DNA of 64,000 nucleotides from Paraflavitalea pollutisoli (lineage in GTDB: Bacteria > Bacteroidota > Bacteroidia > Chitinophagales > Chitinophagaceae). Below the pieces are notes generated by a model. The model did no database searches and was not told where the DNA came from. It saw only the letters and a list, made by a program, of their open reading frames with translations. The translations under genes were made by a program, and so were the position numbers. Position 1 is the first letter of the stretch. Every line of letters starts with the position of its first letter. Location of the stretch: the NCBI RefSeq assembly GCF_029360705.1, contig NZ_JARKMX010000008.1, forward strand, positions 3,975,479 through 4,039,478, in the 5' to 3' direction. Of the stretch, positions 16,787-24,475 are shown piece by piece.

Positions 16787-16816
16787 TTGGTTTTTTCCTT
16801 AAGAAAGTTACTTTTG
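16787..16816 (+). promoter_or_regulatory. Consensus Bacteroidota promoter for the DUF2795 gene
   Basis: TTG at 16787-16789, a 19-base spacer, then TACTTTTG at 16809-16816. Both elements match the primary-sigma consensus of the phylum. The start site would be near 16822, giving a leader of about 140 bases. Confidence 0.65.
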
Positions 16817-16906
16817 CGGAAAATTGCCGGGTATCGTTTTTACCAGCCGGAAAAAGAAATCCAGCATGGCACAACACAATCCGGGAAATTATTGTTAGTT
16901 TTTGCT

Positions 16907-16932
16907 ACCTGTTGTCAGGACACACAACAGGT
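16907..16932 (+). promoter_or_regulatory. Leader hairpin before the DUF2795 gene
   Basis: ACCTGTTGT at 16907-16915 pairs perfectly with ACAACAGGT at 16924-16932, followed by TTTTCC. It lies 30 bases before the start codon, inside the predicted transcript, and has the look of an attenuator. Confidence 0.45.
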
Positions 16933-16961
16933 TTTCCTGATAAATTTAAAACAGGCACCTC

Positions 16962-17183
16962 ATGTTTTGGACACTTGAACTTGCATCATATCTTGAAGAC
17001 GCACCCTGGCCTGCAACCAAGGATGAATTGATTGACTACGCGATCCGTAGCGGCGCCCCCATCGAAGTAGTAGAGAACCTACAGGAACTCGAAGATGAAG
17101 GTGAGATCTATGAAGGGATTGAAGATATCTGGCCCGATTACCCCAGCCAGGACGACTTCTTCTTCAACGAAGACGAATATTGA
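16962..17183 (+). CDS. DUF2795 domain protein
   Basis: A 73-residue acidic cytoplasmic protein. The whole length fits the DUF2795 family as found in Bacteroidota: LASYLEDAPWPATKDELIDYA, then SGAPIEVVENLQELEDE, then an acidic aromatic tail. No function is established for it. It has its own consensus promoter, a structured leader and a strong terminator at 17210-17237, so it is a single-gene unit. Confidence 0.9.
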   Translation: MFWTLELASYLEDAPWPATKDELIDYAIRSGAPIEVVENLQELEDEGEIYEGIEDIWPDYPSQDDFFFNEDEY

Positions 17184-17209
17184 TTTACCCTCCCACTTTA
17201 TTTGATAGG

Positions 17210-17237
17210 AGCGGGCTCTGGCAGCCCGCTTTTTTTA
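17210..17237 (+). terminator. Terminator of the DUF2795 gene
   Basis: Perfect 8-base stem AGCGGGCT / AGCCCGCT with a 5-base loop, followed by a run of eight T. Confidence 0.9.
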
Positions 17238-17276
17238 TGCTCCCTATTGCAGCATCAGCGGGTAGCCACCAAGACA

Positions 17277-17310
17277 AAGGGCAGATCACCGTTGCCGGTC
17301 ATCTGCCCTT
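17277..17310. terminator. Second hairpin between DUF2795 gene and fabI
   Basis: Perfect 10-base arms AAGGGCAGAT / ATCTGCCCTT with a second small stem inside. It is followed on the plus strand by ATCTTTTTCTTATTCTTT, so it backs up the plus-strand terminator. Confidence 0.6.
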
Positions 17311-17332
17311 ATCTTTTTCTTATTCTTTCACA

Positions 17333-17362
17333 TCAGGCTGTGGTTATCTTTCCACAACCTGA
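17333..17362 (-). terminator. Probable fabI terminator
   Basis: Inverted repeat TCAGGCTGTGG / CCACAACCTGA with one mismatch, starting eight bases after the fabI stop. The minus-strand sequence beyond it is A-rich rather than T-rich, so termination may depend on the neighbouring hairpin. Confidence 0.45.
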
Positions 17363-17369
17363 AGCTTTG

Positions 17370-18182
17370 TTATTTTTCCATTTGATCGATCACGGCCTGG
17401 GTTACGCCGGTGAAGGAGAAACCACCATCGTGGAAAAGGTTCTGCATGGTCACCATTTTGGTGAGGTCGCTGAACAGGGTCACACAATAATCGGCACAAT
17501 CATCGGCAGTAGCATTGCCCAGCGGGCTCATCTTCTCCGCATAGCTGATGAAACCGTCGAATCCTTTTACGCCACTACCCGCAGTGGTTCTTACAGGAGA
17601 TTGCGACACGGTATTTACGCGTACCTTTTTGCGTACACCATAATGGTATCCGAAGTTGCGGGCAACCGCTTCCAGCAGCGCCTTGGCATCGGCCATTTCA
17701 TTGTAATCGGGGAACACACGCTGGGCAGCGATATAGGTAAGCCCTACTACGCTGGCGTGCTCATTGAGTGCGTCCATATCCCAGGCCGTACGCAATACGC
17801 GGTGCAGGGACATAGAAGAAATATCGAGTGTCTTTTGATTGAAACCGTAGTCGATACCGGTGTAATGTTTACCCTTGCGCACGTTCATGCCCATGGCCAC
17901 TGAGTGCAGCACGAAGTCGATGCCACCACCAAAATGCTTCATGGACTCTTCGAACAGCTTCTTCAGATCGTCCATATTGGTTACATCGGCCGGGATTACC
18001 GGAGCCTGTGTAGTTTCGGCCAGTTTATTGATCTCCCCCATACGCATGGCTACGGGTGCATTGGTCAATACGAGTTGTGCGCCTTCCTCGTGGCAGCGCA
18101 GTGCGGTTTTCCAGGCTATGGACTTTTCATCCAGGGCACCAAAAATGATCCCTTTTTTTCCTTTTAGCAGGTTGTACGACAT
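17370..18182 (-). CDS. fabI: Enoyl-[acyl-carrier-protein] reductase (NADH)
   Basis: A 270-residue short-chain dehydrogenase-fold enzyme that performs the last reduction of each fatty acid elongation cycle. The N-terminus shows the FabI-type cofactor site KKGIIFGALDEKSIAW. The catalytic Y-x6-K pair is YNEMADAK at about 156-163. LHSVAMG and SQSPVRTTAGSGVKGF also fit the family. It is the last gene of a same-strand run recN - two small membrane proteins - fabI. A 23-base gap separates it from the 82-residue gene, which suggests co-transcription with a DNA repair gene. Confidence 0.95.
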   Translation of the reverse strand: MSYNLLKGKKGIIFGALDEKSIAWKTALRCHEEGAQLVLTNAPVAMRMGEINKLAETTQAPVIPADVTNMDDLKKLFEESMKHFGGGIDFVLHSVAMGMNVRKGKHYTGIDYGFNQKTLDISSMSLHRVLRTAWDMDALNEHASVVGLTYIAAQRVFPDYNEMADAKALLEAVARNFGYHYGVRKKVRVNTVSQSPVRTTAGSGVKGFDGFISYAEKMSPLGNATADDCADYCVTLFSDLTKMVTMQNLFHDGGFSFTGVTQAVIDQMEK

Positions 18183-18205
18183 AACAGGTTTATAGTTTAT
18201 TGTTT

Positions 18206-18454
18206 TTACGCTGGTGAAGGCGTAAAAATAGGAATATTTGAGGACAGCAGCGCATAGACCTTCATCAACATCAGCACGCCCAGGGCCACCAGCCCGATAT
18301 TGGCGGCGATCATCAACAAGGTATAACCTACCAGCGCACCCAGGGTGCGGCTACCGATGATCTTTTCATTGAAGAAGTGATACACGTGTACACCCAGCAG
18401 TATGACGGCTGCGCCAAGCACGGGGAACAGGAATATTTTGAGGAGGGGCAACAT
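18206..18454 (-). CDS. Small two-helix membrane protein, function unknown
   Basis: An 82-residue protein that I do not recognise. It has two long hydrophobic segments: LLKIFLFPVLGAAVILLGVH near the N-terminus and the stretch from TLGALVGYTL through LMLMKVYALL near the C-terminus, with a short polar loop between (FFNEKIIGSRT). It starts 2 bases after the stop of the 74-residue membrane protein gene, so the two are translationally linked and probably act together. An in-frame extension to 18565 overlaps that gene and is not supported. Confidence 0.6.
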   Translation of the reverse strand: MLPLLKIFLFPVLGAAVILLGVHVYHFFNEKIIGSRTLGALVGYTLLMIAANIGLVALGVLMLMKVYALLSSNIPIFTPSPA

Positions 18455-18456
18455 GC

Positions 18457-18681
18457 TTATTCTGCCTCGACTTTGAATACCGTCCACTTGAGGACGAATA
18501 CCACCAACGTGGTGTAAACGACTGTAAAGGCAAGGAAAATTATACAATATGCCAGAAACCGCCACGCCGATTCGCGGGGGCGGGTCAGTTTTAACAGGTA
18601 TTTATTCATGTAAACAGCCGGTATCAACCCCAACAGCAGGCAGGTGATCAACAGCAAGGGATTGTTGAAGATCGCAGGCAT
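18457..18681 (-). CDS. Small membrane protein, function unknown
   Basis: A 74-residue protein that I do not recognise. It has two hydrophobic segments, PLLLITCLLLGLIPAVYM and the stretch from FLAYCIIFLAF to VVFVLKWTVF, separated by a basic loop (KYLLKLTRPRESAWR). It begins 4 bases after the recN stop codon and ends 2 bases before the next small membrane gene, so it belongs to the recN transcript. Two such proteins in a row suggest a small membrane complex. Confidence 0.6.
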   Translation of the reverse strand: MPAIFNNPLLLITCLLLGLIPAVYMNKYLLKLTRPRESAWRFLAYCIIFLAFTVVYTTLVVFVLKWTVFKVEAE

Positions 18682-18685
18682 GGGC

Positions 18686-20344
18686 TTAGTTCATCACCAT
18701 TTCCCGTGCATTCTCCAAGGCGGCCGCAGTAGGCTTCTCCCCACTGAGCATCTTGGCGATGGCGGTAATACGCTCCTCCTGCGACAACAGGCGGATGCTG
18801 GTTTTGATCGTATCGCCCTTGATCTGTTTGTATACGAAGTAGTGGGCATCGGCCTTGCCAGCAATTTGCGGCTGGTGGGTAATGGCGATCACCTGCCGTT
18901 TTTTGGCCAGGTCTTTCATGATCACCCCTACCTGCTTCGCTGCCTCGCCCGAAATACCGGTATCGATCTCATCGAAGATCAGGGTACCCAGGTCGAGCGA
19001 CTGGGCTACCAGTGATTTGATGCACAACATCAGGCGGCTCAACTCACCACCCGAAGCCACCTTGCGGATGGGTTCGAAGCGATTGCTCTTGTTGGCATCG
19101 AACAGGAACTCGATGGCATCGAGGCCATGCGCCTGCAATGTATCGGTTTTCTGCAGGTCTACCTGCAGGCGTGCATTGGGCATCCCCACCTGCGCCAGCA
19201 GTTTGTTGACCTTATCTTGCAAGGGTTTGATTTGTTTAGCGCGGTTTTCGGACAGGGTGCCGGCCAATGCCAGGGCTTCCTGCTGGAACTTCGCCACGTT
19301 TTTCTCCTGGCTCAGGATGGCCTCGTCGATATTCAATACTGCTTGCAGTTTTTCTTCCAGCGTCGCTTTGATAGCAAGTAACTCTGCCGTGGTTTTCACG
19401 CCATGTTTCTTCAACAATTTATAGCCAACGGCCATGCGGTCGTTGAGTTGTTCTATACGCTGGGGATCGTATTGCACATGATCATTGATGCGCTCTACCT
19501 CATCGGCGATATCCTGCAGTTCGATCTGCGCCGACAACAGGCGTTGCACCAGAGCAGGCAGGTCCGCATGCAAGCCGGTATAGCCCGACAGCTGGTTGCA
19601 CATGGATTTGAGCTGCTGCACCATCGGCTGTTCGCCTTCATTCAACTCATAGTTGACCTTGGTGAGGGCCGTCTTGATCCCTTCCGAGTTGCTCAGCAAC
19701 TTGAGCGTAGTGTCGGTTTCTTCCAGCTCATTTTCTTTGAGGCCGGCCTCTTCCAGCTCGGCAAACTGGAACTTATTATAGTCGTATTCTTTGGTAAACT
19801 GGTTCTTCTGCCCGAGGAGGCTATCGAGTTCGTGTCGTGCCTGTTGCCACTGCGTGTATACGGTGCGGTATTGTTGCAGCAGGCTGGCATGACCGGCCAG
19901 CGCATCGAGCACATCGCGTTGAAAGTTGGCAGCGCCCAGGTCGAGTGTATCGAACTGGCGGTGCAGGTCGACCAACAGCGAACTGAGTTGACGCAGTTGC
20001 TCGAGGTTGACGGGGGTATCGTTCACAAATGCCCTCGATTTGCCGTTGGCGGCAATCTCACGGCGGATCACCAGTTCCTCTTCGGCATCGAGGTCATTTT
20101 CCTTGAGGAAAGATTTGATCGCTTTCTGACCATGGGTATCGAAAGTGCCTTCCGCCACGCTTTTCTTGGTACGGTCGAGCAACACGGAAGAGTCGGCCCG
20201 GTCGCCCAGGATCAGCGACAGCGCACCCATCAGGATGGATTTACCCGCGCCCGTTTCACCGGTAATGATGTTCAACCTACCCGAGAAGTCGATCTCTATC
20301 TCGTCGATGATGGCGTAATTCTGAATAAAAAGTTTTCTAAGCAT
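18686..20344 (-). CDS. recN: DNA repair protein RecN
   Basis: A 552-residue SMC-like ATPase acting in recombinational repair of double-strand breaks. The N-terminal half carries LRKLFIQNYAIIDEIEIDF and Walker A GETGAGKS (about 29-36). The middle is a long coiled coil broken by a hinge region. The C-terminal half has the signature-like VASGGELSRLMLCIK, Walker B TLIFDEIDTGISG and the VIAITHQPQIA segment. Length and order match RecN. Two small membrane protein genes and fabI follow on the same strand with tiny gaps. Confidence 0.95.
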   Translation of the reverse strand: MLRKLFIQNYAIIDEIEIDFSGRLNIITGETGAGKSILMGALSLILGDRADSSVLLDRTKKSVAEGTFDTHGQKAIKSFLKENDLDAEEELVIRREIAANGKSRAFVNDTPVNLEQLRQLSSLLVDLHRQFDTLDLGAANFQRDVLDALAGHASLLQQYRTVYTQWQQARHELDSLLGQKNQFTKEYDYNKFQFAELEEAGLKENELEETDTTLKLLSNSEGIKTALTKVNYELNEGEQPMVQQLKSMCNQLSGYTGLHADLPALVQRLLSAQIELQDIADEVERINDHVQYDPQRIEQLNDRMAVGYKLLKKHGVKTTAELLAIKATLEEKLQAVLNIDEAILSQEKNVAKFQQEALALAGTLSENRAKQIKPLQDKVNKLLAQVGMPNARLQVDLQKTDTLQAHGLDAIEFLFDANKSNRFEPIRKVASGGELSRLMLCIKSLVAQSLDLGTLIFDEIDTGISGEAAKQVGVIMKDLAKKRQVIAITHQPQIAGKADAHYFVYKQIKGDTIKTSIRLLSQEERITAIAKMLSGEKPTAAALENAREMVMN

Positions 20345-20462
20345 AGGAATTCAACGATGGGGCAAATTAGCTAATCCGGTCCTATTTCAGTAAAGTTGTT
20401 ATCCTCATGGGGAAAATCTTCATAGAGGTGTCGTATGGTTACAGCGCGGGCCATCCTGGTCT

Positions 20463-21953
20463 TTACTCTTTGCACCGGCCGATGCCGGCTTTGGCGCGTT
20501 GATCGAGGGAGTTCTTGAAATCGTGGTCTTTCATGCTGATGCATTTTTCGAACCAGGTGATGGCCGTTTGCTTATCACCCCGATTCTCCCAGATATAGCC
20601 GATGTGGAGGGCTGCCCGGGCAGCGAAATATTCTTTGCGGTTCTCGCCCAGGGCGATCGCTTCTTTATAATAGGCAATGGCTTGTGTATCGGCCCCCAGA
20701 TCGTCGTAGATACGACCCACCCGGTAAGAAAACTCCAGCCGGTCTTCGGGCAGGGTAAAATCGCCCACCGTCTTCCCATGCAGCAATCGCAACGCATCGC
20801 GGTGATAGCCCCCGTCGTTGAGCAACCTGGCCTGCAGCAGCAGGCGGTTGGGCCAGCGGGTCGATTTGCTTTCTTTTTGGGCCAGCTTATCGGCATCGGT
20901 TTCTGTATTGCCACGTTTCGCGATCTCTTTGCGGTACCAGTCGGCCTTTGCCTGGTCTTTTTGCAGGTAATAATGATAGCTCAATTTCAACAGCACTTCT
21001 TTCACATAGAACTTACCCTTGAAATTGCGAATGAAGTTCTCAAAATAGACGTTGGCATCGGGTTCGAGGTGGTATAGCTTGGCAAATCCCATTTCCATAT
21101 CCCAGACCGGCGACGCCAGGTATTCGGGTCCGCTATTCCTGGCCTTGAGCAGCTGCAAGGCTTTTTCTGCCTGTTGGCTATTGAGGCTGAGGTTGGCCGC
21201 CAGGTAGGCAAACAGGTTGTTGTTGACAACGTCCAGTTGCTGACGGGCGATGAAGGCAGCCACTTCTTTTTTATCGTTGTTCATGTAGAACTGCAGGTAG
21301 CAGTAAAAAAAGATGGCTTCCTCCCTGAACAGCTGACACCACTCATCCTTCCCATTCAGGAACTGGTTTACTTTTTCCATGCCCCCCTTCATACTTCCCT
21401 TCATGCCCATCAGATTGCTGAGCCATTTATACCCGTCGGGGATGGTGGCGATCACCATCTGCATAGAACCATAATATAGCTGGGTAGGCGAAAAGCCCGG
21501 ATGGCTTTTCAAATTCTCTTTGGCCTGCAGGAAGGACCGGCGAAACTCCCAGCCGGCATCCCAGCGTTCACCAAACTTGACGCGCATGGCTGCTCCCTGA
21601 AAATGCAGGACCATTTTCGTAAACAGGAAGAAAGGAGAGTTCTTAGGTCCTTCGTCCATAGCCTCAAGCCGTTCGGCTACTTTGGTAATGCGTACTTTGT
21701 ATTCGGCGGGATCTTCGTTGAAGAAGATGGTGAAGAAGTCGATATAGTTCTCCAGGAATTGCGGGATCAGGTTATCGGGATGCTGTGCCTTTTCGGCATC
21801 GAGCAGGCGCTGGCCATTGGCCAGCCGCAACTGTATGATCTCTTTGTAAGCCTGCCGGCAGGTAGTATTGAAATCAAAGTTTTTTTGTGCTGCAACGGGC
21901 AACACGGCAACCAGCAGAAACAATAAAAAATAACTACACGACCGGTGGATCAT
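20463..21953 (-). CDS. Secreted tetratricopeptide-repeat protein
   Basis: A 496-residue protein with a signal peptide (about residues 1-22, ending VAAQ). The rest is alpha-helical. Clear TPR units lie near the C-terminus: FSYRVGRIYDDLGADTQAIAYYKEAIALG, AALHIGYIWENRGDKQTAITWFEKCI. Weaker ones precede them. The N-terminal 250 residues (starting FDFNTTCRQAYKEIIQLRLANGQ) are a helical region seen in Bacteroidota hypothetical proteins. It is likely a periplasmic scaffold, but its partner is unknown. It stands alone on the minus strand. Confidence 0.65.
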   Translation of the reverse strand: MIHRSCSYFLLFLLVAVLPVAAQKNFDFNTTCRQAYKEIIQLRLANGQRLLDAEKAQHPDNLIPQFLENYIDFFTIFFNEDPAEYKVRITKVAERLEAMDEGPKNSPFFLFTKMVLHFQGAAMRVKFGERWDAGWEFRRSFLQAKENLKSHPGFSPTQLYYGSMQMVIATIPDGYKWLSNLMGMKGSMKGGMEKVNQFLNGKDEWCQLFREEAIFFYCYLQFYMNNDKKEVAAFIARQQLDVVNNNLFAYLAANLSLNSQQAEKALQLLKARNSGPEYLASPVWDMEMGFAKLYHLEPDANVYFENFIRNFKGKFYVKEVLLKLSYHYYLQKDQAKADWYRKEIAKRGNTETDADKLAQKESKSTRWPNRLLLQARLLNDGGYHRDALRLLHGKTVGDFTLPEDRLEFSYRVGRIYDDLGADTQAIAYYKEAIALGENRKEYFAARAALHIGYIWENRGDKQTAITWFEKCISMKDHDFKNSLDQRAKAGIGRCKE

Positions 21954-22033
21954 AGCTGCTGCAATATAATACTAAATAATAGCGGGGCCGTGGTACGCCC
22001 GTAAACAACCAGTTACCTGCCAGCGAAGACAAC

Positions 22034-22066
22034 AAAAAAAGGGCCATTCATTGCTGAAGGCCCTTT
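22034..22066 (-). terminator. Terminator of the zinc-ribbon gene
   Basis: AAAGGGCC / GGCCCTTT stem with a 13-base loop. On the minus strand it ends in a run of seven T. Confidence 0.85.
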
Positions 22067-22142
22067 ATGATCTTTACGATTTGAGTTGTTGTGCCCGGAT
22101 CGGATAACGTTCCGGTAAATGATACCGACTTGCGGTCGACAC

Positions 22143-22898
22143 TTACTTGATCTCGATGCTGTCGAACAGGTCGCGGTCTACGAGGATACGACCACAGTTT
22201 TCGCAAACGATGATCTTCTTACGCTGACGGATCTCGCTCTGACGTTGAGGAGGGATCGCGTTGAAGCATCCACCACAAGCATCACGCTCTACAGGTACTA
22301 CAGACAGACCGTTGCGGTAGTTCTTACGAATACGATCGTAAGAATTCAGCAGGCGCTCTTCTACTTTTTCGCGTGCATCAGAAGAGAGTTTATTGAAGTG
22401 TGTCTCTTCTTTCTCCGTACCGGCGATGATCTTTTCGAGTTCGCCTTTCTTGGTACCGAGTACACCTTCTTTGCCGCCAATGTTCTTTTTGGCTTTGTCG
22501 AGTACCACTACTTTTTCGGCGATCTCTTCGTTGGCATCGCGGATGTGTTTTTCAGCCAGCTTCATTTCCAGTTGCTGCATTTCGATCTCTTTGTTGATCG
22601 CTTCGAACTCGCGGCTGTTCTTTACGTTCTCGCTTTGCTTTTCGTATTTCTTGATCAGAGCTTCTGCATCCTTGATCAGGTTCTTCTTGGTGTTGATGAA
22701 CTCCTGAATGCCGTTGATCTCCTCTTCAATACGTGTCTGACGGGCATGTAAGCCCTGGATCTCATCTTCCAGATCGCTCACTTCCATCGGCAGCTCACCT
22801 TTTAAAATCTGGATCTCATCGATCTTCGACTCGATCTTTTGGAGGGTAACCAATGAGGATAATTTTTCCTCAACAGAATACTCTTTTACGTTAGCCAT
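22143..22898 (-). CDS. Zinc-ribbon coiled-coil protein (C4-type)
   Basis: A 251-residue protein. Residues about 10-190 form a long antiparallel coiled coil rich in Glu, Lys and Ile. The C-terminus is a four-cysteine zinc ribbon: CGGC about 45 residues from the end and CENCGRIL about 22 residues from the end. This is the family often annotated as a C4-type zinc ribbon domain protein, related to CT398 and HP0958, which acts as a chaperone-like or nucleic-acid-linked hub in other bacteria. It lies 56 bases behind the Nif3-type gene, a pairing seen widely in Bacteroidota, so the two probably work together. Confidence 0.85.
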   Translation of the reverse strand: MANVKEYSVEEKLSSLVTLQKIESKIDEIQILKGELPMEVSDLEDEIQGLHARQTRIEEEINGIQEFINTKKNLIKDAEALIKKYEKQSENVKNSREFEAINKEIEMQQLEMKLAEKHIRDANEEIAEKVVVLDKAKKNIGGKEGVLGTKKGELEKIIAGTEKEETHFNKLSSDAREKVEERLLNSYDRIRKNYRNGLSVVPVERDACGGCFNAIPPQRQSEIRQRKKIIVCENCGRILVDRDLFDSIEIK

Positions 22899-22954
22899 AT
22901 ATGCTTTATGGTTTTTTTATTTGCAGATAAGTTCTCCAAATTGCTTTGGCCAGA

Positions 22955-24052
22955 TCAGACGAAGTAACGTACCGGGTTGGTTTTCACTTCGCTTTTAAGG
23001 ACGGCAAAGGTAGTAAATTTTTCCAGCAAAACCCTCACCAGCAGGTCGGCGGTAAACTGCTCGCTTTCGTAATGCCCGATATCGGCGATCACGAGGCGGT
23101 TGTTGGCGTCGAAAAACTCGTGGTATTTCATGTCACCGGTCACATAAAAGTCGGCGCCTACGGCTAAAGCCCTGGAAACCAGAAAACTACCAGCTCCCCC
23201 GCAAACGGCCACTTTTCGTACCGGCTTGTCGAGCAGGGGGGTATGACGGATCACCCGGAGCCCAAATTGGTCTTTGAGCAGGGTCAAAAAGGCTTTTTCC
23301 TCCAGTAGGTCCGGCAACTCACCTACCAGCCCGGCTCCTATACCAGGATGATTATTAGCGAGTTCCAACACATCGTAAGCTACCTCCTCGTATGGATGGG
23401 CAGTGATCAGGGCTTTCACGACGGCACCCTGTTGCCAGGCCGGGAATATGATTTCCAGCCTCACTTCCCGCTCTTCGTGCAGTTCGCCGGGCTGGCCCAC
23501 AAAGGGGTTGGTCCCCTCCCCACCTTTGAAGGTACCGGCTCCTTCGACTCCAAAACTGCAGTCGCTGTATTGGCCAATATGCCCTCCGCCGGCGGCAAAT
23601 ATGGCATCACGTACTTGGTTGGCCTGGGCGAGCGGGACAAACGTATACAGCTTTTTCAGGGTAGCCGATTTGGGCGCCAGGATCTGGCGTTTGATGAGCC
23701 CCAGCTTGTCGGCGATCATACCGTTCACGCCGTCCAGTACATGATCGAGGTTGGTGTGGATGGCGTAGATCGCGATATCCTGTTTGATGGCGGCAATCAC
23801 CGTTTTCTCTACATAGTTTTTCCCGTTGATCTTTTTCAGCCCCCCGAAAATGATGGGGTGATGGGCCACGATCAGGTTGCAGCCCCGACTTACAGCTTCG
23901 TTGACCACCGCCTCTGTAGCATCGAGGGTGCATAGTACCCCGTTGCACTCCCAGGCAGGGTCGCCGGTCAGCAACCCGGCATTATCGTATCCTTCCTGCA
24001 GGGAGGGAGGGGCAATGGATTCAAGATGGGCGATGATGGTGGCAATGTGCAT
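22955..24052 (-). CDS. Nif3-like dinuclear metal centre protein
   Basis: A 365-residue protein of the NIF3/YbgI family, hexameric with a two-metal site. Metal-binding parts are NLIVAHHPIIFGG (about 60-72), HTNLDHV (about 98) and, after a family-typical insert of about 120 residues, GDMKYHEFFDAN near the C-terminus. The long form with the insert is common in Bacteroidota and Firmicutes. Annotations as GTP cyclohydrolase I type 2 rest on one member; the real substrate is not settled. The zinc-ribbon coiled-coil gene follows on the same strand. Confidence 0.9.
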   Translation of the reverse strand: MHIATIIAHLESIAPPSLQEGYDNAGLLTGDPAWECNGVLCTLDATEAVVNEAVSRGCNLIVAHHPIIFGGLKKINGKNYVEKTVIAAIKQDIAIYAIHTNLDHVLDGVNGMIADKLGLIKRQILAPKSATLKKLYTFVPLAQANQVRDAIFAAGGGHIGQYSDCSFGVEGAGTFKGGEGTNPFVGQPGELHEEREVRLEIIFPAWQQGAVVKALITAHPYEEVAYDVLELANNHPGIGAGLVGELPDLLEEKAFLTLLKDQFGLRVIRHTPLLDKPVRKVAVCGGAGSFLVSRALAVGADFYVTGDMKYHEFFDANNRLVIADIGHYESEQFTADLLVRVLLEKFTTFAVLKSEVKTNPVRYFV

Positions 24053-24244
24053 GTTTGAGCATTTTTAGGAGGTACTGCATCGATACGGGCATCGCTGCAA
24101 CCCGACAAAATTCGGGAATTGGGTGCAAAGACGCTACAGCCGGCATAAAGATCAGCGTGCTGTCCCCATTTATCTATAGCATGGAAGCATAAAACAACAT
24201 TGAAAGTTTTAAATTAACCCCGCCCCGGTTAGCTTACAACCTAC

Positions 24245-24280
24245 ATGGTTAAAATATACGCAATTGTTTTATTTAACCAT
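24245..24280. promoter_or_regulatory. Inverted repeat ATGGTTAAA-N18-TTTAACCAT
   Basis: Nine-base perfect arms at 24245-24253 and 24272-24280, just upstream of the -7 element at 24299. The position fits an activator or repressor site. The left arm with its flank (ATGGTTAAAATATA) recurs almost unchanged upstream of the first double-glycine peptide gene (ATGGTTAAATTATA at 29172). Confidence 0.5.
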
Positions 24281-24298
24281 CAATTGTCCATGTTATGT

Positions 24299-24306
24299 TA
24301 TTTTTG
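24299..24306 (+). promoter_or_regulatory. Exporter operon -7 element (TATTTTTG)
   Basis: Perfect TAnnTTTG match. No TTG stands at the usual -33 distance; that region is taken up by the TTTAACCAT arm and CAATTG, which hints at control by a bound regulator. Predicted leader about 160 bases. Confidence 0.45.
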
Positions 24307-24475
24307 ACTAATATGCAATCCATGTTAAACATAGTTTCGTATACCATAGTACGACATCGGAACTGCTAACCCGGTTCCTGCCGAATGACCTCACTCCTTT
24401 TTGTTCTTAGCCTGTTTTGATACCCCTGCAAATTGCCCTGTAGGAATTTGATTTGTGAAACCAAACCGTGACTTC

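Larger units (their letters stand above)
24053..24475. other. Regulatory region upstream of the exporter operon
   Basis: A 423-base AT-rich gap between the divergent nif3-like gene and the exporter operon, with no gene. It holds the inverted repeat at 24245-24280, a -7 element at 24299-24306, two CAATTG sites (24261-24266 and 24281-24286) and ATGTTAAACAT at about 24322-24332. Confidence 0.6.

Noticed and set aside
24245-24306. Exporter upstream repeats as an attachment site of an integrated element
   Set aside because: No integrase, tRNA gene or matching direct repeat on the far side of the exporter region was seen. A regulator site is the simpler reading.
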